Origin: DATBAX01 sp963762965
GTDB taxonomy: Bacteria > Acidobacteriota > Terriglobia > Terriglobales > Acidobacteriaceae
Length of the DNA: 64,000 nucleotides
Reading direction: 5' to 3'
NCBI GenBank assembly: GCA_963762965.1
Contig: CAVXME010000002.1
Coordinates: 62,001 to 126,000, forward strand
Both the position numbers and the translations under genes were made by a program. Of the stretch, positions 17,180-26,255 are shown piece by piece. Below the pieces are notes generated by a model. It worked only from the letters and a program-made list of their open reading frames with translations. It was not told the DNA's origin and ran no database searches. Position 1 is the stretch's first letter, and the number at the start of each line of letters is the position of its first letter.

Positions 17180-18169
17180 CTACTGCCCGGATACAACCGC
17201 TTTTTTCCGCAGATGTAAAGCATAGACGTTGATCAGCAGGGCGGCGAGCAGCACCACCCCGCGCAACCACAAGCGAACGAATATATCCAGCTGCAACAAA
17301 TTCAAACCATTATTCAACACCCCAAAGATGAGCAGCCCAATCGCGGTATTCTTGATGCCGCCCTCGCCGCCGAACAGAGAAGTGCCGCCCAGCACCACGG
17401 CCGCGATGCTGTCGAGCAGCATATTCTCCATGCCGAAACCCTGGGCGCTGCCCAGTCTTCCCGTATTTAACATCCCGGCAACACCCGCAGTGAAGCCGCA
17501 GATCCCCAGACATGCCATCACAATGTTCTTGGTATTCACGCCACTCAGGCGCGCAGCCTCGCGATTGCTGCCGGTCATATAGACGTATCTTCCAAACCGT
17601 GTGTAGGTAAGAACCAAGTGTCCAACCAGCAGGACCACCACTCCGCAAACCATCACCACCGGCAGCCGGAACGGTTCGTTCCTGCCGATGTAAGCGCCGC
17701 CCAGATATTCGACCGCCGAAGGCAGCGTATAGAGAATCCTCCCCTTGGTGATGTGCTGTCCCACCCCGGAGGCAATCTGCATGGTGGCCAGCGTGACCAT
17801 AAAAGAGGGAACACTCAGCCGAGTGGAAATCAATCCGTTGAAGAGTCCCACACCCGTGCCCACCGCGGCGCCCAGCGCCACCGCCGCAATTCCGGGGACG
17901 CCAACCGTGCCCGCGAGATAGGCCGCGACCACGCCAGTCAGGGTAGCCACAGCGGCGATGCTCAGATCAATCTCTGCGCACAGCAGGACAAAGGTGACTC
18001 CGGTGGCCGCCACCGCCAGGGTCGCGGTCTGCACAAAGATGTTTCTAAGATTGACCAGACTTAGGAAATTCTCCGTCGACAGGCTGAACCCCAGCACCAG
18101 CACCAGCAGCGTGAGCAGCGGGGTCAAATCACGGGCGCGCCGTCGGGTCCATGTCAGCAGGTCTTTCAT
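17180..18169 (-). CDS. ribose-type sugar ABC transporter permease
   Basis: RbsC/BPD-type inner-membrane permease of 329 residues with about nine hydrophobic segments. Family landmarks include FVLLCAEIDLSIAA, GLFNGLISTRLSVPSFMVTLATM, the EAARLSGVNTKNI coupling-loop region, and LDSIAAVVLGGTSLFGGEGGI near the C-terminus. The gene starts 2 bases after the ATPase stop and is followed by the frameshifted epimerase gene. It forms an importer with the ATPase and the binding protein just upstream. The transported sugar cannot be named. Confidence 0.92.
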   Translation of the reverse strand: MKDLLTWTRRRARDLTPLLTLLVLVLGFSLSTENFLSLVNLRNIFVQTATLAVAATGVTFVLLCAEIDLSIAAVATLTGVVAAYLAGTVGVPGIAAVALGAAVGTGVGLFNGLISTRLSVPSFMVTLATMQIASGVGQHITKGRILYTLPSAVEYLGGAYIGRNEPFRLPVVMVCGVVVLLVGHLVLTYTRFGRYVYMTGSNREAARLSGVNTKNIVMACLGICGFTAGVAGMLNTGRLGSAQGFGMENMLLDSIAAVVLGGTSLFGGEGGIKNTAIGLLIFGVLNNGLNLLQLDIFVRLWLRGVVLLAALLINVYALHLRKKAVVSGQ

Positions 18170-18171
18170 AG

Positions 18172-19668
18172 TTATGCGTGCTGCATCAGGTTTTGCTTGG
18201 TGACGTCCGCGCCCTGGAGTTCCGCGGTGACTTTTCCTTTTCTCATCACCAAAGCTCTGCCGGCCATTTGCTCGATGAGCTCCGGTTCAGAAGAAATCAG
18301 GAGAATCGAGACGCCCTGGTCGCGCAACCGGCCAATGACATTTATCACTTCGTCCTTGGCGGCAATATCGATTCCCCGCGTGGGCTCATTCAGGATCAAA
18401 ACGGTCGGTGGTGCGACCAGCCATTTGGCCAGCACAACTTTTTGCTGATTGCCGCCACTCAACGCACCCACTGGCATCATCGGGTCGGGAGGACGGATAG
18501 TCAGATTTTCGATGGACCGATGCGCTGCCGCAACTTCCTTCTTGCGATTCAACCGCCAGCCGACGATCTTCTTTAGATGTGCGAGCGTAATGTTCTTATA
18601 CATGGGTTGCTGAAACATCAGGCTGTCATGCCGGTCTTCGGGAACGTAGGCCAATCCCCTGGCTACAGCCGCAGTGGTATTGCGTAGACGGAGACGCTTG
18701 CCGCTCAGAGTGAACGTGCCCGAATCGGCGCAGCTGGCTCCAAACAGGCAACGTCCCAACGGAATCTGTCCCGCGCCCATGAAGCCGAACAGCCCGAGAA
18801 CTTCTCCGCGACGCAACGCTAAAGAAACATGTGCGAATTCGCCGCGAAGCGTGACGTCGTCGATCCTTATGGCGACTTCCTTGTGCGCCGCGCCGTCGTT
18901 TTTGTTTTCGTTGCCGGGACGAAGCGCCTTCGCCCGCTCCCCAATCATCAGCTCGACCAGATGCTGCTTACTGGTGGCCGAGGCTGACAAAGTATCCACT
19001 TTCGTCCCATCCCTTAGCACCGTGATCCGATCGCTGACCGCGAGGACATCTTCCAGGAAGTGTGAGATGAAGATGATGCTTTTCCCCTGTGCTTTCAGGG
19101 TCCGAACGAACTCGAACAAGCGTTCAATCTCGGGAGCGGAAAGCGCCGAAGTGGGTTCGTCCAGGATGATGACGTTGGCGCCGCTGAATACGACTCTTGC
19201 GATCTCAACCACCTGCTGGCTGCCCACCGGCAAGTCGCCCATCTTGGAGGTGACGTCAATCTCGAGGCCCAACTCGTTCAGGTGTCGCTGCGCTTCGCGC
19301 GCGATCCGCTTCCAGTCAACCAAACCCATGCGGCACGGTAGATTGCGGCCAAACAGATTTTCCGCCACCGTCAAGTGGGGGAAAATACTGAGTTCCTGAT
19401 AGACCATCCCGATGCCCAGGTCTTGCGCGTCAGCAGGCGAGCGGAAGCGGACCACTTTGCCGCGGACGCGCATTTCCCCGTCATAGTCCTCCTCCACGCC
19501 GGCCAGCACTTTCACCGTGGTACTTTTGCCCGCGCCGTTTTCGCCGATCAGCCCGTGGACTTCTCCCTCCCTCAGGTAGAAATCAATGTCACGTAGCACC
19601 GCGACCCGGCCGTAGCGTTTAGTGACGCCACGCAACTCGAGCGCTGGAAGAGTGTCGGAAGAGGTCAT
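18172..19668 (-). CDS. ribose-type sugar ABC transporter ATPase (two ATPase domains)
   Basis: RbsA/MglA-type duplicated ATPase, 498 residues. Domain 1 has an intact Walker A (GENGAGKSTTVKVL), a signature region PVGSQQVVEIARV, and Walker B VIILDEPTSAL. Domain 2 has a degenerate Walker A (GFMGAGQIPLGRCLFG), as is usual in the family, a full signature LSGGNQQKVVLAKWL, and Walker B VLILNEPTRGID, in which Asn replaces the usual Asp. The second site is probably weak or inactive. It lies between the binding protein (36 bases upstream) and the permease (2 bases downstream) in one transcript. Confidence 0.93.
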   Translation of the reverse strand: MTSSDTLPALELRGVTKRYGRVAVLRDIDFYLREGEVHGLIGENGAGKSTTVKVLAGVEEDYDGEMRVRGKVVRFRSPADAQDLGIGMVYQELSIFPHLTVAENLFGRNLPCRMGLVDWKRIAREAQRHLNELGLEIDVTSKMGDLPVGSQQVVEIARVVFSGANVIILDEPTSALSAPEIERLFEFVRTLKAQGKSIIFISHFLEDVLAVSDRITVLRDGTKVDTLSASATSKQHLVELMIGERAKALRPGNENKNDGAAHKEVAIRIDDVTLRGEFAHVSLALRRGEVLGLFGFMGAGQIPLGRCLFGASCADSGTFTLSGKRLRLRNTTAAVARGLAYVPEDRHDSLMFQQPMYKNITLAHLKKIVGWRLNRKKEVAAAHRSIENLTIRPPDPMMPVGALSGGNQQKVVLAKWLVAPPTVLILNEPTRGIDIAAKDEVINVIGRLRDQGVSILLISSEPELIEQMAGRALVMRKGKVTAELQGADVTKQNLMQHA

Positions 19669-19704
19669 TAGAATGAGGGTCGGGTTAGGAGTTTCACCGG
19701 CGGA

Positions 19705-20781
19705 CTATACCAGAAATTGCTCCTGCATGAAGAGAAGGCCCGCGGCATTCTCACGCGTCACCACCGGCCCGTCCATCAGAATATATTTTGGGATGTCTTT
19801 CATCCCAGTAGCGGCCATCGCGCCCACCATCAGGGCGCCCCAGTGAATGCGGCACGCCGGGTTGCGCACGGAAGTCAGCAAAACTCCGTCTCGCACCGCC
19901 TTGATTGCTTCCGGCATGCCGTCGACGCCGCCCAGCTTGATTTCCTTTTCTCGTCCCGCGTTGCGGATGACTCTGGCGGCGGCCAGCGCCATGTCGTCGT
20001 TGTGAAAGAACGCAGCGTCGATCTTCTTATGCTGCACCAGATAGTCTTCCCACAGGCCGGCCACTTTGTTAATGTCCCAGTCGGCGGTGTCGTCGGCAAT
20101 CACTTTAATGTTTGGATATCGCGCCAGCGCTTTCTTAAACCCCGCCGCGCGTTTCTGCGCGCCGGTATGTCCCAACGCGCCCTGAGTTTGAATCACGTTG
20201 CCCTGTCCGCCGATGGCCTGAAAGAGTGCTTCGCTGACTACCTCGCCCATGTAGACATTGTCCGGTTCAAGAAAGGAAATGGCGCCAAGATCGTTCCTGG
20301 AGATCAATGTGTCCATCTGAACCACAGGTATTTTGCTGGCCACGATCCGCGAGACCGGATCGGCCAGAGTGTCGATCCCCAGGGTTTGAATGGCAACAAA
20401 ATCCCACGAGCCGGTCGCCATGTCTTCGACCGCCTTGCGTTGGACATCGATATTCAGGCCACCATCAAACCAGGTGACATCGACGCCAAACCATTTGCCC
20501 CACAGCTCAGCAGTCTCTTTGCCCGACGCACACCAGGTGGATCCCAGGCCACAGTTCGAAAATGCGGCTTTCAGTTTTCGGCCAAAGGGCAATTGGCTGT
20601 TGCCCTGCGCGCCCGGGCCTGAAGATGAGCGGCAACCAGTGAGCAAGCCGAACCCCAGCGCGGCTGCGCCCGTGAGCAGACCTCGCCTTGTCCACTCTTC
20701 TGCGGAGCGCGCAAAGGTCGGAGCGCCGTCGCTATTCACGTTGTTTTCAGAAACTCGTTCAGCAGTCTTTTCTGGCGCCAT
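19705..20781 (-). CDS. sugar ABC transporter substrate-binding lipoprotein
   Basis: Peripla_BP_4-type binding protein of 358 residues. The N-terminus is long (about 30 residues) before a twin-arginine-like TRRGLLTG stretch, a hydrophobic core, and a lipobox LLTGC. It therefore seems to be exported by Tat or Sec and then lipid-anchored. The mature part has the two-lobe pattern: KLKAAFSNCGLGSTW, WDFVAIQTLGIDTLADPVSRIVASKIPVVQMD, and FFHNDDMALAAARVI, the last being the typical hinge/second-lobe motif. First gene of the importer operon. No ligand can be inferred beyond a sugar or sugar-like compound. Confidence 0.9.
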   Translation of the reverse strand: MAPEKTAERVSENNVNSDGAPTFARSAEEWTRRGLLTGAAALGFGLLTGCRSSSGPGAQGNSQLPFGRKLKAAFSNCGLGSTWCASGKETAELWGKWFGVDVTWFDGGLNIDVQRKAVEDMATGSWDFVAIQTLGIDTLADPVSRIVASKIPVVQMDTLISRNDLGAISFLEPDNVYMGEVVSEALFQAIGGQGNVIQTQGALGHTGAQKRAAGFKKALARYPNIKVIADDTADWDINKVAGLWEDYLVQHKKIDAAFFHNDDMALAAARVIRNAGREKEIKLGGVDGMPEAIKAVRDGVLLTSVRNPACRIHWGALMVGAMAATGMKDIPKYILMDGPVVTRENAAGLLFMQEQFLV

Positions 20782-20905
20782 AGGTGAATTTTCGCGGAGT
20801 CGTATCCGCGCTCCAGAGAGCCTATATCAGACCTTTGGAAAACGGAACATCTGTTGATTGTTGCATCTCGCACGCGTGAAAGTTCCAGAATCCTGCGCTC
20901 AGCAC

Positions 20906-20934
20906 TTGAACCTCATCGCACTCCCGCCTACAAT
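20906..20934 (+). promoter_or_regulatory. sigma-70 promoter of the DUF1080 gene, giving a near-leaderless mRNA
   Basis: TTGAAC (20906-20911), a 17-base spacer, then TACAAT (20929-20934). The start ATG is at 20943, only 8 bases past the -10 box, so transcription would begin at or 1-3 bases before the start codon. No ribosome site is present. Confidence 0.6.
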
Positions 20935-20942
20935 GCCCGAGC

Positions 20943-21659
20943 ATGAAAGCATTTAAGGTTGCGTTACTCACTGTCGGCCTGCTGCTTCTGCCGGCCCTTC
21001 TCCCGGTCTCGCGGGTTCGCGGTCAAGAGCTGCCAGAATTTGCTCCGTCCGGCGCCCGCGCTGACGCCCAATTCGTGGTAAGCCTCCCTCCTGAAGGAAG
21101 ACTCGTAAACGGCAAGCCCGTCGGGAAACATTGGAAGAACATGCTGAAGTCGCTGCACGGCTGGAATGCCGATTCCCGCTACTGGAGCCTGGATCATGGC
21201 GTGTTACATGGCGATTACGATGGCGGCAAGTTTCATAACTTCAGTTACACGAAAAAGACCTACACCGATTTTGAACTCAACGTGGTCATCCGCATGTCCG
21301 GCAGGAATGCGAATTCGGGAGTTTGTATCCGCATTCACCCCACCGACGCCGACAATGTTCCCGGCTACCAGGTGGATATGGGAGAAGGCTATTGGGGAAG
21401 TCTGTGGGAGGAACGCCGGGCCGGCATGGTGCAGCAATATCCGGTGGAGCTTGCCCACAAACTGGTGATCGACGGCGGCTGGAACCATTATTATGTGATC
21501 GCGAAGGGCCATCACATTCAGGCCTGGCTCAACGGCGTGAAGACCATCGATATTGTGCACGACGCCGGATTCGCCGACGGAAACATCGGGTTCCAGCTTT
21601 GCCACGGCGACAAACACACCACCGTTGATGTAAAGACGCTCTATATCCGGGAGATGTGA
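20943..21659 (+). CDS. secreted DUF1080 (3-keto-disaccharide hydrolase-like) protein
   Basis: A protein of 238 residues with a signal peptide (MKAFKVALLTVGLLLLPALLPVSRVRG). The mature part has the DUF1080/concanavalin-like jelly-roll pattern: LHGWNADSRYWSLDHGVLHGDYDGGKFHNF, FELNVVIRMSGRNANSGVCIRI, GYQVDMGEGYWGSLWEERR, WNHYYVIAKGHHIQAWLNGVKTIDIVHD, and GNIGFQLC. Members bind or cleave glycans, and some act on 3-keto-glycosides. No catalytic residue is certain here. It probably works outside the cell or in the periplasm, beside the divergent sugar importer whose first gene starts 161 bases away. Confidence 0.85.
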   Translation: MKAFKVALLTVGLLLLPALLPVSRVRGQELPEFAPSGARADAQFVVSLPPEGRLVNGKPVGKHWKNMLKSLHGWNADSRYWSLDHGVLHGDYDGGKFHNFSYTKKTYTDFELNVVIRMSGRNANSGVCIRIHPTDADNVPGYQVDMGEGYWGSLWEERRAGMVQQYPVELAHKLVIDGGWNHYYVIAKGHHIQAWLNGVKTIDIVHDAGFADGNIGFQLCHGDKHTTVDVKTLYIREM

Positions 21660-21671
21660 TGAGTAAGGTAT

Positions 21672-21756
21672 TGGTGCGGAAGGGGGGATTTGAACCCCCA
21701 CGCCTTTCGGCGCCACCCCCTCAAGATGGTGTGTCTGCCAGTTCCACCACTTCCGC
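21672..21756 (-). tRNA. tRNA-Leu (anticodon GAG)
   Basis: Reading the minus strand from 21756 gives a class II tRNA: acceptor GCGGAAG pairing with CTTCCGC, a D-arm with GG, anticodon stem CCATC/GGTGG around loop TTGAGGG with anticodon GAG, a long variable arm GGCGCCGAAAGGCGT, and T-loop GTTCAAATC. CCA is encoded at 21674-21672. Confidence 0.93.
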
Positions 21757-22110
21757 GCTCCATAAATTATATGTAATCAACGATTTAGCTAAATCGTCGT
21801 CTGAGGGCATCACCGACTGCACCGGATTTTGCACCGACCTTTTGCATTCTACACGAGTCTCGGGCCGCTCCAGATCGCCGAGCCGCGTAAAAAGTCTATC
21901 TACCGCCTCTTCGCGTGGGTGCACGTAGCGCATCGTGGTCTTAATGTTATCGTGTCCCGCCACGTACTGCAATGTAAAGGGGTCGGTGTACTCCCCCGGC
22001 CTCGGGGAGATAGGTGTGGCGCAGGGCATGGAGGCCAGCATCCGCGTGCGTCGGGTGCCCACGGAACCGCAAAGCTGGGATGGCGCTCGCGCCAACCCTT
22101 GAAAAAGCCA
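21757..22110 (-). pseudogene. remnant of a tyrosine recombinase/integrase
   Basis: The C-terminal half of a phage-type integrase in two frames. The box II motif LHALRHTYLPEAG is followed, after a frame change in a run of five G (about 21993-21997), by GEYTDPFTLQYVAGHDNIKTTMRYVHPREEAVDRLF. This has the AGH and catalytic-Tyr motifs (TTMRYVH). Dropping one G restores EAGEYTDPFTLQYVAGH. The N-terminal domains are missing. The reading frame runs on into the tRNA-Leu gene, so the original end is blurred. The remnant lies on the 5' side of the tRNA and abuts the GH31 gene, whose upstream region it has replaced. Confidence 0.8.
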
Positions 22111-22145
22111 AGGGACGGGCCCCCCCGCGGTTTGGGAGAATCTTC

Positions 22146-24557
22146 TTGAGAGATTGTTTCACGAAAGGGCGAGCCAGTCGGTGCCGCTGCTGGCTGGTGA
22201 GCGTGGTTCTCTTAAGTACGGTGCTGCTCTCCGGGCCATTGGTCGTCGCTCAAACTGTTGTGACCATCACGCAGGAGAGCAATGGAGTAACCATAAAGAC
22301 GGCAACGGATACCCTCCGGCTGACGGTTTGTAGCCCAGAAGTCGTGCATGTGGTCGCCAGTCCGGACGGCAAGGCTCAGGACGCCACACCTCAGCAGCCA
22401 TGGATGGTCGAATCCTGCACGCCGGACAAGTTCACCTTGACTATGCCGACGGAACAGCCGACCGGGCTCCAGGAAGCCGGTCCATCGAAACCGGTCGAAG
22501 CGACTCTTAACACTGGCAGCATCAAGGTACTCATCTCGCTCGACACCGGCCGTCTTCAGTTCAACGACGAGCATGATCAACGAATCTTTAAGGAGATACA
22601 CGATTCACCGCGCCGCTATGAACCGGCAACGGCAAACGGCGAGGCGCTGTATCGCGTGAGCGATCTCTTCTCTCTGCCGGCAGAGGAGGGAATCTACGGC
22701 TTGGGTCAACATCAGAACGGGGTCTTCAATTATCGCGGCACCGAGATCGAGCTGGCGCAGGTCAATACCGACGTCGCTATTCCATTGTTTGTCTCGACCA
22801 AAGGCTATGGCCTATTCTGGAATACTGCGGCGAAATCCTACTTCGACAACCGCTTCCCTTCAGAGATGAGGATGTCGGCTGAAGCCTCGCATGCGATCGA
22901 CTACTATTTTATTTATGGACCGGAAATCGACCAGATCATTCATCACTACCGGACCATGACGGGTCATGCGCCACTCTTTGCCGAATGGGCTTATGGGTTT
23001 TTTCAGTCGAAAGACCGGTATAAGAGCTCCGCCGAATTGTTGAACATCGCCAATGAATATCGCAGCCAACACGTGCCGCTGGACGTGATTGTGCAGGATT
23101 GGTTCTGGTGGGTCCATCAGGGCGACCCTGAGTTCAGACCTGATGCGTATCCCGATCTCCCCGGCACTCTTCAAAGCTTGCATAGTAAGCATGTGCACGC
23201 GATGGTCAGCGTGTGGCCGCTCCTCGATCCGGAGTCACGGAACTATAAAGAAATGCTGGCCCGTGGGCTCACGATTCCCGATACCACGAACTATGACGCC
23301 ACCAACCCCGCCGCCGGCGCCTTTTACTGGGACAACTTGGTTGCTAAAGAATTCGCGCAGGGTTGGGACGCCTTCTGGCTTGACGCCTCCGAGCCGGAGG
23401 CGGGCAATCCACACGTAGGCCATGGTGATCCGGTGCTTTCCAGCACCAAGCTCTATCTGGGCAACGGCGCGCTTTATGCCAACATCTTCCCGCTGATGCA
23501 CACGGGGAATATCTACCGGCATTGGCGTGAGACAACGAATGAGAAGCGTGTTTTCCTGCTGACGCGTTCGGCCTTTGCCGGTCAGCAAAGAAACGCGGCT
23601 GTCATCTGGTCCGGAGATGTTTACAGCAATTTTCAGGCATTCACCCGCCAGGTGCCGGCCGGTCTGAATTTTGCCTTGTCCGGTATGCCCTACTGGACGA
23701 CGGATATTGCGGGCTACGGCTGGAACGGGGCTGGGCGGAATACGCACGACCCGAGTTATCAGGAGCTTTACACGCGCTGGTTCGAGTTTGGTACGTTTTG
23801 CCCCATCTTCCGCACTCACGGACATCGTGCCAATGATGAGAATGAGCTGTTCAGCTATGGTCCGGTAACCCCAATTCTGGTGACCTACGACAAGCTGCGT
23901 TACCGCCTGCTCCCCTACATCTATTCGCTGGCATGGAATGTGACCAATGCCGACGGCACCATCATGCGGCCGTTGGTGATGGATTGGCGAAGCGACGAGA
24001 AGGTGTGGAACATCGGCGATCAATTCATGTTTGGACCGTCCATTCTTGTCAATCCCGTCACTCAGGAGGGCGCGGCCAGCCGCTGGTTATATCTTCCGCC
24101 CGCGACTGCCTGGTACGATTTCTGGACCGGCAGTAAAACACTGGGAGACCAGAGGATTGAAGCGAGTGCGCCGCTCGACCGCATCCCCCTTTATGTGAAG
24201 GCTGGCTCCATTTTGCCGCTCGGCCCGGAAATCGAGTACGCGGGCGAAAAGCCGGATGTTCCTATCGAGTTGCGCGTCTATCGAGGGGCGGATGGCGGTT
24301 TTGATCTTTACGAAGATGCGGGGGACACATACGCATACGAAAAGGGAATGCACTCCGTGATCCCAATCCGCTGGAACGACGTGGCAGGTACGTTGACCAT
24401 CGGAGCGCGCATCGGGGACTTCGCTGGCATGGCCAAAAAGCGCAGGTTCCACATCGTTTTCGTGACGGAGAATCACGGAGCAGGCCCCGCCGAGCCTTCC
24501 GCATTCGATCAAGAGGCAGAGTACAACGGCGAGGCGGTGAGTGTCACGGCGCGGTAG
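22146..24557 (+). CDS. secreted GH31 alpha-glycosidase (alpha-xylosidase/glucosidase type)
   Basis: Family 31 glycoside hydrolase of about 800 residues. The hydrophobic export segment WLVSVVLLSTVLLSGPLVVAQ is near the N-terminus. Then come the N-terminal beta domain (EEGIYGLGQHQNGVFNYRG), the catalytic barrel starting PLDVIVQDWFWW, the nucleophile Asp in DAFWLDASEPE (about 412), and the acid/base Asp in PYWTTDIAGYGWNG (about 519), followed by C-terminal beta domains (GSILPLGPEIEYA). The start is uncertain. A TTG at 22146 follows GGGAGA by 6 bases and gives a sensible signal peptide. The frame is open to 22014, but there it overlaps the integrase remnant. LDASEPE and the general layout suit alpha-xylosidases and alpha-glucosidases. 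The substrate is not fixed by sequence. Confidence 0.9.
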   Translation: MRDCFTKGRASRCRCWLVSVVLLSTVLLSGPLVVAQTVVTITQESNGVTIKTATDTLRLTVCSPEVVHVVASPDGKAQDATPQQPWMVESCTPDKFTLTMPTEQPTGLQEAGPSKPVEATLNTGSIKVLISLDTGRLQFNDEHDQRIFKEIHDSPRRYEPATANGEALYRVSDLFSLPAEEGIYGLGQHQNGVFNYRGTEIELAQVNTDVAIPLFVSTKGYGLFWNTAAKSYFDNRFPSEMRMSAEASHAIDYYFIYGPEIDQIIHHYRTMTGHAPLFAEWAYGFFQSKDRYKSSAELLNIANEYRSQHVPLDVIVQDWFWWVHQGDPEFRPDAYPDLPGTLQSLHSKHVHAMVSVWPLLDPESRNYKEMLARGLTIPDTTNYDATNPAAGAFYWDNLVAKEFAQGWDAFWLDASEPEAGNPHVGHGDPVLSSTKLYLGNGALYANIFPLMHTGNIYRHWRETTNEKRVFLLTRSAFAGQQRNAAVIWSGDVYSNFQAFTRQVPAGLNFALSGMPYWTTDIAGYGWNGAGRNTHDPSYQELYTRWFEFGTFCPIFRTHGHRANDENELFSYGPVTPILVTYDKLRYRLLPYIYSLAWNVTNADGTIMRPLVMDWRSDEKVWNIGDQFMFGPSILVNPVTQEGAASRWLYLPPATAWYDFWTGSKTLGDQRIEASAPLDRIPLYVKAGSILPLGPEIEYAGEKPDVPIELRVYRGADGGFDLYEDAGDTYAYEKGMHSVIPIRWNDVAGTLTIGARIGDFAGMAKKRRFHIVFVTENHGAGPAEPSAFDQEAEYNGEAVSVTAR

Positions 24558-24592
24558 AAGGCCGCTCTCACAGACTGTGCAACGAGGATTTT

Positions 24593-24607
24593 ATTGGTTC
24601 ATCCAAT
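24593..24607. promoter_or_regulatory. operator ATTGG-N5-CCAAT between convergent genes
   Basis: ATTGGTTCATCCAAT, the exact reverse complement of the operator at 29334-29348. It lies 36 bases after the GH31 stop and 94 bases from the 3' end of the racemase gene, where no start codon is near. It may be a relic of a lost target promoter or may act on read-through transcription. Confidence 0.65.
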
Positions 24608-24700
24608 GTTGCAGCAAGTAAGCCTTTGAGATTGCGCGCTGTCAGCTTTGAGGCCGTGTTACCACCGGCCGCTCCCAGGATCAGGCCAGCACCATCTGTT

Positions 24701-25969
24701 TTAAAACCTTCCCGAGTACGCCCATAGGCCGAGACCCGGATTGGCAATAAAGAAGATCTCTTCGCCGTTGATCGTGTTGAAGCCGGGTAGAAGCTTACCT
24801 GTAATATATTTGCGAGTCATCTCGTCGAGACTGCCGTAGCCGAAGCCGACCGACTCCACTTCCCGCCGGGTCAGCCGGCCGGGACACCAGGTAATTTTGA
24901 AACGTCCTTCGGAAGAACCGTGAATCAGATGAGCAGCGGCGCTCAAGTCCGCCGCCAAATCTGCATTTTGCTGGACCATTGCCAAGGTGGCAGGAGTGCC
25001 GTGATAACCGTACCTGCGGATGAGTTCATCAATTGCGCGGTCCTCGCCAAATTCCTCCACTCCGGGCGCAAGAATGATGAGCTCGGCGTCGTCGGCAAGC
25101 GCCATTCGCGTGCGGTAGATGGCTTTGTTCCCCAGCCATGTGCTGCGATATTCGTTCGGATCGAGATAAACAATGGCTTTCCGTATCGGGTGATCAAGCA
25201 TCTCGAAGTTGACCTTGAGGCTGAGGTCCGCGGCCAGATGGAAGCACTCGACATCGTCCCCGATGAATAGACCCCGCACTACGAGCCCGCCATCGGGCTG
25301 CTTATCAATCACCGTGAGCACATACACAATCGGTATATCGCGAAGAAAGAGATTGTCCGCGTAGTTCAGTACATTTCGCACGGGATTCTCCGCGCGCCCC
25401 ATGATTCGTTCCATGCCATAGACTGCGCCGAGATAATGGCTGCGGTTAATGCTGTCGCGCCCTCCGGTTCCAATGAGGATATTCTTGTTGTAGTTGGCCA
25501 TACCTACGACCTCATGGGGTACAACCTGCCCGATCGACAACACAAGGTCAAAACCGCCGCGGGTCACCATCCGATTGACCTGCACCGGCCAGGTGTAATT
25601 CAGTTTGTCTTCCGACTGCCGGCCAATGAACTCAGCGGGGACTTCGCCGAGGGTCTCCACATCGTGGCGCCAGTCGTGCGCATGGAACAAAGACAGCGGA
25701 ATTTCACCGAACATCCGCGTCAACTGGTCAGCCGTCATGGGTGTGTGTGTGCCAAGAGCGATTAAAATCGCGCGCAAGCGCTCCCCGTAGTATTGCCAGA
25801 CAAGTCGTGTCAATTCGCCTGCATGGGAGTGTATGCGGGTTTGGTCGGGAGCTACGGCCAGGATACGATCGCGGCCGCTTAATTTGCCGAGCGCCTCGAA
25901 GAGCAGTCGCTCGAGATCCGAAGAGGAGAGCACTCTCTCCGGGCTGCCTTGCGCGCAATAGATGCTCAT
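24701..25969 (-). CDS. LarA-like nickel-dependent racemase/epimerase
   Basis: DUF2088/LarA-family protein of about 422 residues, cytoplasmic. Family signs are PDQTRIHSHAGELTRLVWQYYGE near the N-terminus, ALGTHTPMTADQLTRMFG with a cofactor-region His, and NYNKNILIGTGGRDSINRSHYLG with the Lys and His expected to hold the nickel-pincer nucleotide. LarA racemises lactate. Relatives act on malate, other 2-hydroxy acids and gluconate-type sugar acids, so a sugar-acid epimerase is plausible next to the sugar-acid operon. The cofactor-making genes larB, larC and larE are not in this window. MSIYCAQGSPERV at 25969 is chosen as start, but no clear ribosome site is seen. It is divergent from the GntR regulator. 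Confidence 0.8.
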   Translation of the reverse strand: MSIYCAQGSPERVLSSSDLERLLFEALGKLSGRDRILAVAPDQTRIHSHAGELTRLVWQYYGERLRAILIALGTHTPMTADQLTRMFGEIPLSLFHAHDWRHDVETLGEVPAEFIGRQSEDKLNYTWPVQVNRMVTRGGFDLVLSIGQVVPHEVVGMANYNKNILIGTGGRDSINRSHYLGAVYGMERIMGRAENPVRNVLNYADNLFLRDIPIVYVLTVIDKQPDGGLVVRGLFIGDDVECFHLAADLSLKVNFEMLDHPIRKAIVYLDPNEYRSTWLGNKAIYRTRMALADDAELIILAPGVEEFGEDRAIDELIRRYGYHGTPATLAMVQQNADLAADLSAAAHLIHGSSEGRFKITWCPGRLTRREVESVGFGYGSLDEMTRKYITGKLLPGFNTINGEEIFFIANPGLGLWAYSGRF

Positions 25970-26255
25970 ACGACGATTCAACTCTCTGGTGGTCGCCCGC
26001 ATTCGGGCAAACGAAAAGGGAAAAATAAAATGGACGAACCAAAGACTAACTTTGAGATCACCGCGAGTCAAGCTGGCCTTAGAGTGGAAAGACTCCCTGT
26101 GATCCCTGTACATGCAAGCCAGTGTACTTCGGGGAGAGAGAGGCTGGTCGCGGCACTTCTATCCGCCTATGTAATAATAGGTGCGTCCAAGTCTAGAACT
26201 GTTGCTGGCCAAGAATGGAATAGGGATTTGCCTTTAACAGATAGCCGATAGACCT

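Noticed and set aside
19717..20622. Plus-strand open frame of 301 codons antisense to the substrate-binding protein
   Set aside because: The minus-strand protein has a clear signal, lipobox and binding-protein motifs; the antisense product has none.
21675..21760. Peptide ending in VVELADTPS as part of the integrase
   Set aside because: Those residues are tRNA-Leu read as protein, a common false translation; the integrase homology ends before the tRNA.
23235..24023. Minus-strand open frame of 262 codons in the GH31 gene
   Set aside because: Shadow frame of a strongly conserved catalytic region.
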